This document shows positions 9,067 through 17,983 of a stretch of DNA of 64,000 nt, one piece after another (the stretch's first letter is position 1; the number at the start of each line of letters is the position of its first letter). The DNA lies in assembly GCA_963835705.1 (NCBI GenBank), contig CAWIGR010000010.1, forward strand, positions 62,001 through 126,000. The letters run 5' to 3'. Position numbers and translations under genes: made by a program. The notes beneath the pieces were generated by a model, which was given only the letters and a program-made list of their open reading frames with translations, was not told where the DNA came from and made no database searches. Origin of the DNA: JACVRW01 sp963835705. GTDB lineage: Bacteria > Actinomycetota > Thermoleophilia > Solirubrobacterales > Thermoleophilaceae.

Positions 9067-10811
9067 GTGGCACGGCTGGTCCTGCCGGGACTCGCGCTCG
9101 CGTACGGGGCCGCCTCGGTGGCGGTGGCGCTCGACTTCGACCCCGTCGCTCCCGACGACCTACGCCGCGACGTCCTCGGTCGCGGCGGCGGCCGACATCG
9201 CGGTCGGCCTCGGGTTGATCCTGGCCGGCCTTCTCGTCTGGTGGGAGCGGCCGCCCGGTTCGATCGGACCGGTCGCCGTGCTGCTCGGCGCCGTCTGGTT
9301 CGCTCCGGACTGGGTGGGCTGGGAGGAGGGCCCCGCCCTCGCCCGCAGCGTGGCCATGGTGGCAACGCCGTTCCTCCTGCCGCTCCTCGTACATCTCGTT
9401 CTGGCAGTCCCGGGCGGCCGGGTGGAAGGGCGCGGGGCGCGCCTCGCCCTCGCCGTCGCCTACGGCGCCGCCGCCCTCGTGGGCATCGGGCGGGCGCTGT
9501 TCCGCGATCCCTTCCTCGACCTCAGTACTGCTGGAGCAACTGCACCGACAACGTCTTCCTCGTTCACGCCGACCCCGACATCGCCCGCACGCATCGGCGA
9601 CATCTGGCTCTGGGTCTCGGTCGCGGCCGGCGTCGCTGATCGCCGCCTTCGCATGCCGGCGTCTGCTGTCAGGCACGCGGCCGGGACGGGCCGCGCGTCT
9701 GGCCTGTCCTGGTGCCCGCCGCGCTCGCGGCGGTGGCGCACGCCGCCTACGCGATCGCCCTGCTGCGACGATCCCGCCGAGGACCCGGACGGCTCCGTCT
9801 TCCACGACGTCTTCCTGGCCGCGCGCGCTCGCGTTCTCCTGCCTCGCGGCGGGCCTCGCCTGGACCGTGGCGCGCCGGCGGCGGACGAGGGACGCCATCA
9901 AGCGCCTCGCCGCCGACCTCGGCGCGACCCCCGAGCCGGGATCGCTCCGTGCGGCGCTTGCCGGCTCCCTGGGCGACCCCGGCCTCGAGGTGGCCTACCG
10001 GCATGCCGGGCTCGCAGGCCTACGTGGACGCCGAGGGGCGACCGGTCCACGAACCGGCCGCGGGCGCGCGCGCGACCACTCCGATCGTTCGCAACGGCGA
10101 GCCCGTAGCGGTCGTCATCCACGACAGGGCGCTCCCGGGGGCGCAGGAGCTGGAGCGTGAGATCGGCGCAGCCGCGCGGCTGGCGGTGGACAACGAGCGG
10201 CTCCGGGCCGAGACGCTCGCCCAGCTCGAGGACCTGCGCTCGTCGCGGGCGAGGATCGTCGAGGCGGGCGACTCCGCGCGCCGCCGCATCGAGCGCGACC
10301 TGCACGACGGCGCGCAGCAGCGCCTCCTCACGCTCTCCTATGAGCTGCGGCTCGCGCGCGCGGCCGCCGAAGCCGCCGGGGACATCCGCCTGGCTGCCGA
10401 GCTCGCCGCCAGCTCCGAGGAGGTGCAGGCAGCGCTCGAGGAGCTGCGCGAGCTCGCCCACGGGATCTACCCGGTGATCCTTACCGAGGCCGGGCTCGGC
10501 CCTGCCTTGGAGACGCTGGCGGACGGCGCGCCGCTGCCCGTGGAGGTCGGGAAGCTGCCGGGCGAGCGGTTCCCGGCGGCCGTCGAGCGCGCTGCGTACG
10601 TCGCTGGTGTCGGCCGCCGTCGAGGCCGCCGCACGCGAGGGCGCGGATCACGTGACAGTGGAAGCGCAGCGGGACGGCGGCCGGCTGCTGGTCCGCGTTG
10701 GCGGTGTGGGGTCGGCGCTCTCGGTTCACCTCGCTGACCGCGTCGGCGCCCTGGGCGGGCGCATCGGCGCCGAGGGCGGCATGCTGCAGAGCGGAGATCC
10801 CGTGCGCGTAG
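9067..10811 (+). pseudogene. NarL-type membrane sensor histidine kinase, frameshifted (second copy)
   Basis: Divergent from the DctP genes, GTG start 9067. After correction of several slips it has a membrane-embedded N-terminus (LGLILAGLLVWWERPPGSIGPVA, ATPFLLPLLVHLVLAVPGG and later helices), a linker (LRAALAGSLGDPGLEVAYRHAG), a coiled segment, a HisKA_3 dimerisation domain with phospho-acceptor His in RRRIERDLHDGAQQRLL, and an HATPase_c domain (HLADRVGALGG). Removing one base (A10788) gives the normal ending MLRAEIPCA and TAG 10809-10811, overlapping the next gene; as written, the kinase frame runs straight into the regulator, an artefactual fusion. It presumably phosphorylates the adjacent LuxR-type regulator. 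Confidence 0.8.
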
Positions 10812-11446
10812 TAGTGGCCGAAGACACAATGCTCACCCGAGAGGGCATCGTGCGGCTGCTCGAAGGCGCCGGGGTGGAGGTCCTCGCGCAGGTCGAAGAC
10901 GGCGACGCACTGCTCCGAAAGGTGTCCGCGACACATCCCGACGTCGCGATCGTCGACATCAAGATGCCTCCCACGCACACGGACGAGGGTCTCGTGGCGG
11001 CCCAGCGGATCCGCGCGGACCACCCGGCGGTCGGGGTGCTCGTGCTCTCGCAGTACGTCGAGCCCGCCTACGCGATGCGCCTGCTCGAGGAGCATCCCGA
11101 GCGAGTCGGCTACCTCCTCAAGGAGCGCATATTCGACGTCGCCGTGCTGGTCGACGCGCTGAGGCGCATCGACGACGGCGAGACGGTGGTCGACCCGACG
11201 ATCGTCTCGCGCCTCCTCGGGCGGCGCCGGCGCGAGGATCCGCTGGAGGATCTCACCGAGCGCGAGCGGGAGGTCCTCTCGCTCGTCGCCGAGGGACTGT
11301 CGAACCGCGCCATCGCCGCACGCCTCGTCGTGACCGAGCGCACCGTCGAGGCGCACATCAAGCAGGTCTTCATGAAGCTCGGACTGGCCCAGTCGCCCGA
11401 GCTGCACCGCCGTGTGCTGGCGGTGCTCGCGTTCCTCCGCGCCTAA
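10802..11446 (+). CDS. NarL/FixJ-type response regulator
   Basis: DNA-binding response regulator of 214 residues, GTG start 10802 inside the 3' end of the kinase gene. The receiver has VRVVVAEDTMLTREG, the phospho-acceptor in VAIVDIKMPPTHTDEG, VLVLSQY and the active-site Lys in YLLKERI. A LuxR-type helix-turn-helix follows (LTEREREVLSLVAEGLSNRAIAARLVVTERTVEAHIKQVFMKLGL). The kinase-regulator overlap makes it the cognate partner of the upstream sensor. Its TAA overlaps the stop of the convergent PLP-enzyme gene. Unlike the genes before it, the frame is intact. Confidence 0.92.
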   Translation: MRVVVAEDTMLTREGIVRLLEGAGVEVLAQVEDGDALLRKVSATHPDVAIVDIKMPPTHTDEGLVAAQRIRADHPAVGVLVLSQYVEPAYAMRLLEEHPERVGYLLKERIFDVAVLVDALRRIDDGETVVDPTIVSRLLGRRRREDPLEDLTEREREVLSLVAEGLSNRAIAARLVVTERTVEAHIKQVFMKLGLAQSPELHRRVLAVLAFLRA

Positions 11447-12369
11447 TCCGGGAAGCTCTCCGGCCGCTCGACCGCCCGGCGGTACAGCTCGTCGTCGATG
11501 TTGCGCCCGGTCACCACGAGCACGACCGGCCCGTCCGGGGCGTCCACCGTGTCGAGCGCCGCCAGCGCGGCCGCGGCCGAGCCCTCCACGCGCAGCCCGG
11601 CCGCCCCGAAGGCGCCCACGGCGCGGGCGATCGCCCGCTCCGACACCTCCACGAACGGCGTGCCGAGCCGCGCCAGCTCCTCCACCGCCAGCGGCACCGC
11701 CACGCGCACGGCGAGGCCGTCGGCGAACGTGCTCATGCGGTCGCACTCCACCGGGCTGCCGGCCCGCACGCTGAGCGCCATCACGGGCGCGTCGTTCGAC
11801 ACCACGCCCACGGCGGCGCCTCCGTCGAGCCCCCTCGCGACTCCGATCAGCAGCGCTCCGTTGCCGACCGGCACCAGCGTGAGCGCGGGCCGCTCCCCCA
11901 GCTGCTCCACGATCTCGCGCCCGATCGCGGTGTAGCCCTCGAACTGAGCCTCCTCGGCCCCGTCCTCGAAGAACGGCAGCCCCTCCGCGTCGGCCAACCC
12001 GCGCGCGGCGTCCTTCGCCTCGTCCACGTCGGCGCCGACGGGCCTCAGCTCGGCGCCGAGCTCCTCCATCAGCGCCACCTTCGCCCGGCTGACCTCCTCC
12101 GGCACGAACACGATCGCCCGCAGCCCGGTCCGCCGCGCCGCCCAGGCCGTGGCCGCGCCGTGGTTCCCGGTGGATGCCGTCACGACGCTCGACGCACCGC
12201 GCTCCCGGAAGGACTCGAGCGACGGCAACGCCCCGCGCCACTTGAACGCCCCCAGCTCGTGCCGGTCCTCCCGCTTCAGCAGCAGCCGGCGCCCTGCGGC
12301 GAGCTCGGCCGGGGCCTCCTCGAGCGGGGTCGCGGGGTCCACGCGGCGGCACACTAATCTCGCAGCCAT
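11443..12369 (-). CDS. PLP-dependent threonine/serine dehydratase-like enzyme
   Basis: Fold-type II PLP enzyme of the threonine/serine dehydratase group, about 308 residues, cytosolic. The cofactor lysine lies in GAFKWRGALPSL; TASTGNHG is the substrate-carboxylate loop and VPVGNGALLIG the phosphate-binding glycine loop. It lacks the C-terminal ACT-like regulatory domain of biosynthetic IlvA, so a catabolic or broad-specificity dehydratase is likelier. ATG 12369 overlaps the divergent pepF ATG by two bases; GTG 12354 is an alternative start that would avoid this. The first three residues are therefore uncertain; the family is not. Confidence 0.85.
   Translation of the reverse strand: MAARLVCRRVDPATPLEEAPAELAAGRRLLLKREDRHELGAFKWRGALPSLESFRERGASSVVTASTGNHGAATAWAARRTGLRAIVFVPEEVSRAKVALMEELGAELRPVGADVDEAKDAARGLADAEGLPFFEDGAEEAQFEGYTAIGREIVEQLGERPALTLVPVGNGALLIGVARGLDGGAAVGVVSNDAPVMALSVRAGSPVECDRMSTFADGLAVRVAVPLAVEELARLGTPFVEVSERAIARAVGAFGAAGLRVEGSAAAALAALDTVDAPDGPVVLVVTGRNIDDELYRRAVERPESFPD
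12355..12360 (+). promoter_or_regulatory. -10 box of leaderless pepF promoter (TAATCT)
   Basis: TAATCT with 7 nt to the ATG of the oligoendopeptidase gene and no ribosome site between. A start of transcription 6-7 nt after the box would fall on the ATG, giving a leaderless mRNA. Confidence 0.6.
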
Positions 12370-14173
12370 GAGCACCGTGACCGACCCCGCACTCGAATCC
12401 GCCTCCTGGGACCTCGAACCGCTTGTCGACGCCCGGGGCGCCGACGGCGTCGAGCTGCTCCTCACCGAGGCGCGCGACCGCGCCGCCGCCTTCGCCGAGC
12501 GCCACCGCGGCCGGCTTGGCGAGCTGGACCCCGAAGCGCTCGCGGAGGCGATGCGGGAGCTGGCCGAGATCCACGACCTGGCCGGACGGGCGGCCTCCTA
12601 CGCGATGCTGGACTTCACGCTCGACACCGCGGATCCGGCTCGCGGCGCGCGGGTGCAGAAGGCACGGGAGCTGGGCGCGGCGATCGAGACCCAGCTGCTC
12701 TTCTTCGATCTCGAGTGGAACAAGCTGCCCGACGAGCACGCCGAGCGGCTGCTCGAGTCGGACGGCCTGGACTTCTGCCGCCACTACCTCCGCACCATCC
12801 GGCGCTACCTGCCGCATCAGCTGAGCGAGCCGGAGGAGCGGGTGGTCACGGAGCTCGACGTGACCGGCGCCTCGGCCTTCGGCCGGCTGTTCACCGAGCA
12901 GATCTCGGCGCTCGACGTGGCGCTCCCCGGCGCGGAGGAGCGGGCCTCGCTCGAGGAGGCGCTCAGCCGCCTCCAGCACCCCGACCGCTCCACCCGCGAA
13001 GAGGCCGCCGGTGCCGTGACCGAGGCGCTCCGTCCCGGCGTGCGCACGCGCGCCTACGTGGTCAACACGCTCCTCGCCGACAAGGCGACCAAGGACCGGC
13101 TGCGGAGCTACCCGCACTGGCTGGCCTCCCGCAACCTCGCCAACGAGGCGAGCGACGAGTCCGTGGCCGCCCTGATCGAGGCGGTGGTGGGACGCTACGA
13201 GCTGGCGCGGCGCTGGTACCGGTTGAAGGCGCGGCTGCTCGGCCTCGACAAGCTCGCCTACTGGGACCGCATGGCGCCGGTGAGCGACACCGAGCAGCGC
13301 ATCCCATATGACGAGGCGCGCGAGATCGTGCTCGACTGCTACCAGGGCTTCTCGCCGGAGCTCGGTGCCGCGGCCGGCGCGTTCTTCGAGAGCGGCTACA
13401 TCGACGGGCCGCCGCGGCCCGGCAAGCGCGGCGGGGCGTTCTGCTCGTACACGGTGCCCTCGCGGCACCCGTACGTGATGCTCAACTACACCTCGCGCCC
13501 GTACGACGTGCTGGTGATGGCCCACGAGCTCGGCCACGGCGTGCACGCCTCGCTCGCTCGCCCACAAGGGATCTTCCAGTTCACCACGCCGCTCACGATG
13601 GCCGAGACCGCCTCGATCTTCGGCGAGACGATCGTGCTCGAGCGGCTGCTGGAGCGCGCGCCGGACGCGGCGGAGCGGCTGTCGCTCCTGGCCGGATCGC
13701 TTGACGGGGCCGTGGCCGCGGTCTTCCGCCAGGTGGCGATGAACCGGTTCGAGGACGCGATGCACACCAACCGGCGCGAGCACGGCGAGCTGTCGGCCGA
13801 CCGCTTCGCCGAGCTCTGGCTCGAGACGCAGGCGGACCTCCTCGGCGACTCCGTCGAGCCGAACGATGACTATGGGGTCTGGTGGTCCTACATCCCGCAC
13901 TTCGTGGACGCCCCCGGCTACGTCTACGCCTACGCCTACGGGAACCTGCTGGCGCTGTCGGTCTACCGCCGCTACGAGGAGGAGGGCGACGGCTTCGTGG
14001 ACTCCTATCTCGAACTCCTGCGCGCCGGCGGGTCGCGCCCGCCGGAGGAGCTCGGCCGCATTGTCGGCGTGGACCTCACCGACCCCGGCTTCTGGAGCTC
14101 GGGCCTCGACCTGATCGAGCGCCAGCTCGGGGCCGCCGAGCGCGCCGCCGAGGAGGCCGGCCGGGCCGGATGA
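12368..14173 (+). CDS. pepF: Oligoendopeptidase F (M3B zinc metallopeptidase)
   Basis: Cytosolic zinc peptidase that trims short peptides, 601 residues, the normal length for the family. The zinc site HELGH is at residues 386-390, with the third ligand Glu in the downstream TASIFGETIV segment. The N-terminal M3 helical domain includes the LDTADPARGARVQKARELG region. ATG 12368 is supported by the leaderless -10 box just upstream and by the start of family similarity (SASWDLEPLVDARG). Its TGA overlaps the ATG of the following methyltransferase gene, so the two are co-transcribed. Confidence 0.93.
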   Translation: MSTVTDPALESASWDLEPLVDARGADGVELLLTEARDRAAAFAERHRGRLGELDPEALAEAMRELAEIHDLAGRAASYAMLDFTLDTADPARGARVQKARELGAAIETQLLFFDLEWNKLPDEHAERLLESDGLDFCRHYLRTIRRYLPHQLSEPEERVVTELDVTGASAFGRLFTEQISALDVALPGAEERASLEEALSRLQHPDRSTREEAAGAVTEALRPGVRTRAYVVNTLLADKATKDRLRSYPHWLASRNLANEASDESVAALIEAVVGRYELARRWYRLKARLLGLDKLAYWDRMAPVSDTEQRIPYDEAREIVLDCYQGFSPELGAAAGAFFESGYIDGPPRPGKRGGAFCSYTVPSRHPYVMLNYTSRPYDVLVMAHELGHGVHASLARPQGIFQFTTPLTMAETASIFGETIVLERLLERAPDAAERLSLLAGSLDGAVAAVFRQVAMNRFEDAMHTNRREHGELSADRFAELWLETQADLLGDSVEPNDDYGVWWSYIPHFVDAPGYVYAYAYGNLLALSVYRRYEEEGDGFVDSYLELLRAGGSRPPEELGRIVGVDLTDPGFWSSGLDLIERQLGAAERAAEEAGRAG

Positions 14174-14787
14174 TCGACACGGTCGAGGAGCTGATCCCGC
14201 TCCCGGTCGGCGAGGTCGCGCTCACCCGTCCGCGAGACGCCGAGGCGCTGCTCTCCGAGGAGCAGTTCGAGCAGGAGGAGTTGCTGCCGTACTGGGCGGA
14301 GCTGTGGTCGAGCGGGGTGGCGCTGGCGCACGACGTGGCGCGCCGCTCGCTGCGCGGCGCGCGCGTGCTGGAGCTGGGCTGCGGGCTGGGGCTTCCGAGC
14401 ATCGCCGCCGCGCTGGCCGGCGGGCGGGTGCTCGCGACCGACTGGTCGCCCGACGCCGTGCACGCCGCGGCGGCCAACGCTCGCCGCAACGGAGCGGAGG
14501 TCGAGACGGCCGTGGTGTCGTGGGGCGCCCCGGAGCCGATCGTGGAGCGCGCGCCGTGGCGATACGTGCTCGCCTCGGACGTCCTCTATGAGGCGCGCAA
14601 CGTCGACCTGCTGCTGGAGCTGCTCCCGCGCCTCGTGGACCGGACCGGAGAGGTGCTGCTCGCGGACCCGAGCCGGCGGCCGGCGGAGCGCTTCCTCGAG
14701 CGCGCGCCGGCACGCTGGGAGCTCCGTAGCACCACGAGCCCGCGCGCGGCGCGGACCCTGATCCACCGGCTGCGGCTGCGTTCCTAG
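14170..14787 (+). CDS. Class I SAM-dependent methyltransferase (METTL21-like)
   Basis: 205 residues, start ATG 14170 overlapping the pepF stop (ATGA). SAM-binding motif I is VLELGCGLGLPSIAAAL; motif II TDWSPDAVHAAAANARRNG; a post-motif ASDVLYEARN. The short N-terminal cap with LPYWAELWSSGVALA is typical of the lysine/protein methyltransferase 16 family (METTL21/NNMT-like fold in bacteria). The substrate is unknown; in bacteria some of these modify ribosomal or translation proteins. The stop overlaps that of the convergent M20 peptidase. Confidence 0.85.
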   Translation: MIDTVEELIPLPVGEVALTRPRDAEALLSEEQFEQEELLPYWAELWSSGVALAHDVARRSLRGARVLELGCGLGLPSIAAALAGGRVLATDWSPDAVHAAAANARRNGAEVETAVVSWGAPEPIVERAPWRYVLASDVLYEARNVDLLLELLPRLVDRTGEVLLADPSRRPAERFLERAPARWELRSTTSPRAARTLIHRLRLRS

Positions 14788-16097
14788 CGCGGCAGCTCGG
14801 ACAGCGTCCGGTACAGCTCGCGCGCGGCCGCCTCGCCGAGCCGGAGGCTCTCGAGCCGGTAGCTCTCGTTGGGCGCGTGAAAGGCGTCGTCGGGGAGCGC
14901 GAACCCGCTCACGATCGCGGGGATGCCGCGCTCCGCCAGGACCGAGAGCAGCGGCAGGGTGCCGCCCAGCCGGACGAAGGCCGGGGGCGCGCCGCACGCG
15001 CGCTCCATTGCGCCCGCGGCCAGCTGCAGCGCCGGATGCGCGGGGTCGAACAGCGCCGGGTCGGCCAGCTCCATCTCGATCGAGACCGCGGCTCCCTCGG
15101 GCGCGGCCGCGCGCAGCAGCCGCTCGAGCTCGGCCCCGATCTCCTGCGCCCGCTGGCCCGGGGCGAGCCGCACGCTGACATGCCCGCTCGCCACCGCGGG
15201 GACGATCGTGCGCGGCTCGCCGGTGGAGACCATGTTCACGTCCACCGCCGTCGCGGCGCCGGTGCGCTCGTAGAACTCCTCTCCGGCCCCGGGCCCCACC
15301 TCGTGCCCGCCGACCGCGGCGATCGCCTCGGCGCCGGCCGGGAGCCGCTCCCAGGACTCGCGCTCGTCGGGCGAGAGCGGCGCGACGCCCGCGGCGAGCT
15401 GGGGGCGCGCGCGCCCTGAGGCGTCGGGCGCCACCTCGGCGAACATCGCGAGCAGCACGTGGGCGGCGTTCAGCACGGCGCCGCCGTAGAACCCGGAATG
15501 CAGGTCTCGGGCGGCGGTGCGCACCTCGACCTTCGCCTGTACGAGACCGCGCCCGGCCACGGTGATCGCGGGCGTCCGCTCGTCCACCATGATCGTGTCG
15601 AACACGATGGCGCAGTCGGCGCGGTCCTCGCCCTCGCGAAGCCGCTTCAGCACCGAGCGGCTGCCGATCTCCTCCTCGCCCTCGACGAGGAAGCGCACGT
15701 TCACCGGCAACTCGCCGGCGCGGGCCAGCTCGCAGCCCACGTGGAGCAGGGGCAGGAAGTTGCCCTTGTCGTCGGCCGCGCCGCGGGCGTAGAGGCGCCC
15801 GTCGCGCTCGGTGGGCTCGAAGGGCGGGCTGTCCCACGCCTCCGGGGGCCCGGGCGCCTGCACGTCGTAATGCCCGTAGGACAGCACCGTGGGCGCGTCC
15901 GCGCGCGAGGAGCGGAGCTCGCCCACGGCCATCGGGTTGCCGCCACCCACTGCCACGGCCTCGGCGCGGCCGCCGGCCGCCTCGATCCGCTCGCAAACCC
16001 AGTCGCAGGCCTGCGCCAGCGCGGCGGCGTCGCCGCCGCCTGTGGAGACGGACGGGATGCGCAGCCAGTCGTCGAGCTCGTCGCGCAGGGCGGGCAT
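14784..16097 (-). CDS. M20 family zinc dipeptidase/peptidase
   Basis: Di-zinc peptidase of 437 residues. First metal motif YGHYDVQ with catalytic Asp, then YARGAADDKGN holding the bridging Asp, the general base in EGEEEIGS, and a later ligand in VFDTIM. The lid dimerisation domain contains AGRGLVQAKVEV and LHSGFYGG, as in M20A/M20F dipeptidases. Start ATG 16097 is preceded by CACAAT 9 nt upstream, a weak promoter match. It is transcribed away from the MFS gene at 16145 and converges on the methyltransferase. Likely cytosolic peptide or carnosine-like dipeptide degradation. Confidence 0.92.
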   Translation of the reverse strand: MPALRDELDDWLRIPSVSTGGGDAAALAQACDWVCERIEAAGGRAEAVAVGGGNPMAVGELRSSRADAPTVLSYGHYDVQAPGPPEAWDSPPFEPTERDGRLYARGAADDKGNFLPLLHVGCELARAGELPVNVRFLVEGEEEIGSRSVLKRLREGEDRADCAIVFDTIMVDERTPAITVAGRGLVQAKVEVRTAARDLHSGFYGGAVLNAAHVLLAMFAEVAPDASGRARPQLAAGVAPLSPDERESWERLPAGAEAIAAVGGHEVGPGAGEEFYERTGAATAVDVNMVSTGEPRTIVPAVASGHVSVRLAPGQRAQEIGAELERLLRAAAPEGAAVSIEMELADPALFDPAHPALQLAAGAMERACGAPPAFVRLGGTLPLLSVLAERGIPAIVSGFALPDDAFHAPNESYRLESLRLGEAAARELYRTLSELPR

Positions 16098-16132
16098 GGC
16101 GGCTGCATTGTGCCGGTCCGGGGGGCCCTGCG

Positions 16133-16138
16133 TAGAGT
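16133..16138 (+). promoter_or_regulatory. -10 box of leaderless MFS promoter (TAGAGT)
   Basis: TAGAGT followed by 6 nt and the ATG of the MFS gene; no ribosome site fits. Confidence 0.55.
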
Positions 16139-16144
16139 CGAGCC

Positions 16145-17347
16145 ATGCGGCGCGCCCAGCGGAAGCACCCGGCTCAGCCGGGTGCGCACCGACGGCTTTT
16201 CCCCCTTGTCGCGGCCGTCGTTCTCGTGGACACGATGTTCTTCGCGGCCGTCGCGCCGCTGCTGCCCCACTACTCGGACGAGCTCGACCTTTCGAAGACG
16301 GCCGCCGGCGTGCTCACCGCGGCCTACCCGGCGGGGACCTTCGCGGGCTCGCTGCCGGGCGGCTGGCTGGCGGCGCGCTGGGGCGTGAAGCCCACGCTGA
16401 TCTGCGGGGTCGCGCTGCTGGGCGTCACGAGCCTCGTGTTCGGGTTCGCGAACCACATCGTCCTGCTCGACGCCGCGCGCTTCGTGCAGGGCGTGGGCGG
16501 CGCGTTCATGTGGGCGGCCGGGATGGCCTGGCTCGTCTCGGCGTCGCCGCCGGAGCGCCGCGGCGAGCTGATCGGGTCGGCGCTCGCCGCAGCGATCGTC
16601 GGGGTGCTGTTCGGCCCGGTGCTCGGCGGCGCCGCCACGCTCGTGGGACCCGAGGTCGTGTTCAGCGGCGTCGCGGTGGTGGCGGCGGGGCTGGCCGCCT
16701 GGGCCTGGCGGACGCCGGGGGTGGCGCCGCAGCCGAGCCCGGGCCTCGGGGCGCTCGTGGCCGCCCTGCGGCGGCGACCGGTGCTCGCCGGCTTCTGGCT
16801 GTTCACGCTGCCGGCGCTGTTCGCGGGCGCGATCGAGGTACTGGTGCCGCTGCGGCTCGACGACCTCGGCGCGAGTGGCGCCGCGATCGGCGGGATCTTC
16901 CTGTTGACCGCCGGGGTGGAGGCGGTGCTGAGCCCGATGGCGGGACGCCTGTCGGACCGGCGCGGCCGCCTCCTCCCCATCCGGGCCGGCCTGGCGGGCG
17001 CGGCCGTGATGGCGTTGCTGTTGCCGCTGCCCGGGAGCGTCGTGCTGCTCGGCGTGGTCGTCCTGTTCACCTTCGCCGCGCTCGGCGCCTTCTGGGCTCC
17101 GGCGATGGCGATGCTCTCGGACGCGTCCGAGGACGCCGGTCTCGACCTGGCGCTCGCCTTCTCGATCTCGAACCTGGCCTGGGCCGCGGGCCACTTGGTC
17201 GGCAGCGCGTTCGGAGCCGCGCTCGCCGACGCCACCTCGGACGCCGTCCCCTACGCGCTCCTGGGCGTGGCCTGCGCGACGACGCTCATCGGCGTCATCC
17301 GGCTGGGACGAGGCGCCCCCGCCGCTCGCTCGCCCGCGCCCGGCTGA
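16145..17347 (+). CDS. Major facilitator superfamily transporter (12 TM)
   Basis: Inner-membrane secondary transporter of 400 residues with about twelve hydrophobic helices. The first helix begins after a basic 20-residue N-terminus (FPLVAAVVLVDTMFFAAVAP). The MFS loop 2-3 motif appears as GGWLAARWGVKP (residues about 72-83) and its second-half counterpart as GRLSDRRGRLLP. The substrate is not evident; the DHA1-like layout suggests drug or metabolite efflux. Start ATG 16145 is supported by the adjacent -10 box. It ends 27 nt before the convergent Rpf-like gene. Confidence 0.88.
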   Translation: MRRAQRKHPAQPGAHRRLFPLVAAVVLVDTMFFAAVAPLLPHYSDELDLSKTAAGVLTAAYPAGTFAGSLPGGWLAARWGVKPTLICGVALLGVTSLVFGFANHIVLLDAARFVQGVGGAFMWAAGMAWLVSASPPERRGELIGSALAAAIVGVLFGPVLGGAATLVGPEVVFSGVAVVAAGLAAWAWRTPGVAPQPSPGLGALVAALRRRPVLAGFWLFTLPALFAGAIEVLVPLRLDDLGASGAAIGGIFLLTAGVEAVLSPMAGRLSDRRGRLLPIRAGLAGAAVMALLLPLPGSVVLLGVVVLFTFAALGAFWAPAMAMLSDASEDAGLDLALAFSISNLAWAAGHLVGSAFGAALADATSDAVPYALLGVACATTLIGVIRLGRGAPAARSPAPG

Positions 17348-17373
17348 CGCGTCCCACTACGTGATCCGTCCCG

Positions 17374-17976
17374 CTACGGGCAATTCGGCCAGGGCGAGGT
17401 TCCGTCGCGCCGGTAGAGCCTCAGGGCGAGGCGATCCTGGAGCCACTCGGGTGCCCTCGCCGGGTCGCCTTCGCCGCCCATCTCCCGCCAGGTGTCCATG
17501 CTGAACTGGTACTTGCCGCGGTAGCGGCCGCCGCGCGACACCGCCGTCGGATCGCCGCCGGACTCGCATTCCGCTATCCGGTGCAGGATCCGGGGCACCG
17601 AGGTGCTCCGGATCACGCCGCTCCTGCTGAACGGGTTCAGGCCGAGCGCGCTGCGGGTCTGCGGGCCGACGATGCCGTCGACCAAAAGGCCCTTCCTGCG
17701 CTGGAAGCGCTTGACCGCGCGCTCCGTCATCGGGCCGAACACGCCGTCCGCGGTCACGCCGACGGCGGTCTGTACCTTCCGGACGGCGTCGCCGCGGTCG
17801 CCGCGCTTCACCACCACCTCGCTGGCCGCGGAGGCCCCGCCTGTGCGGTCGGCGGCCGCGATCTCGGCGGTGCACGCAAGCATGGTTCCCAGGAGTGCGA
17901 GCGCAAGCACGAGGCGGCGCACGCTCGGCGGGGTCGTGAGCCTGGGCCCCGCAACGGCATCGACAATCGATTGCAA
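17374..17976 (-). CDS. Secreted peptidoglycan-binding, Rpf-like transglycosylase
   Basis: Cell-wall protein of 200 residues. A signal peptide (LVLALALLGTMLACTAEIAAA) is followed by a PG_binding_1 domain (GDRGDAVRKVQTAVGVTADGVFGPMTERAVKRFQRRKGLLVDGIVGP, residues about 58-105) and a C-terminal Rpf/transglycosylase-like domain (IAECESGGDPTAV, with the catalytic Glu, then GKYQFSMDTWREMGG). Such enzymes cleave peptidoglycan and promote resuscitation or growth. The start read here is TTG 17976 just after AAGGAAG; GTG 17922 is an alternative giving a shorter leader. The 5' region carries a c-di-AMP riboswitch, the usual control of these genes in actinobacteria. Confidence 0.88.
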   Translation of the reverse strand: MQSIVDAVAGPRLTTPPSVRRLVLALALLGTMLACTAEIAAADRTGGASAASEVVVKRGDRGDAVRKVQTAVGVTADGVFGPMTERAVKRFQRRKGLLVDGIVGPQTRSALGLNPFSRSGVIRSTSVPRILHRIAECESGGDPTAVSRGGRYRGKYQFSMDTWREMGGEGDPARAPEWLQDRLALRLYRRDGTSPWPNCP

Positions 17977-17983
17977 CTTCCTT

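Noticed and set aside
10607..11446. In-frame kinase-regulator fusion (hybrid histidine kinase)
   Set aside because: Removing one base (A10788) gives a normal kinase ending and stop, so the fusion is best explained by a one-base error.
10481..13900. 1139-codon minus-strand frame antisense to the regulator, dehydratase and pepF
   Set aside because: No domain similarity and repetitive Arg/Gly/Ala content; the opposite strand encodes intact enzymes.
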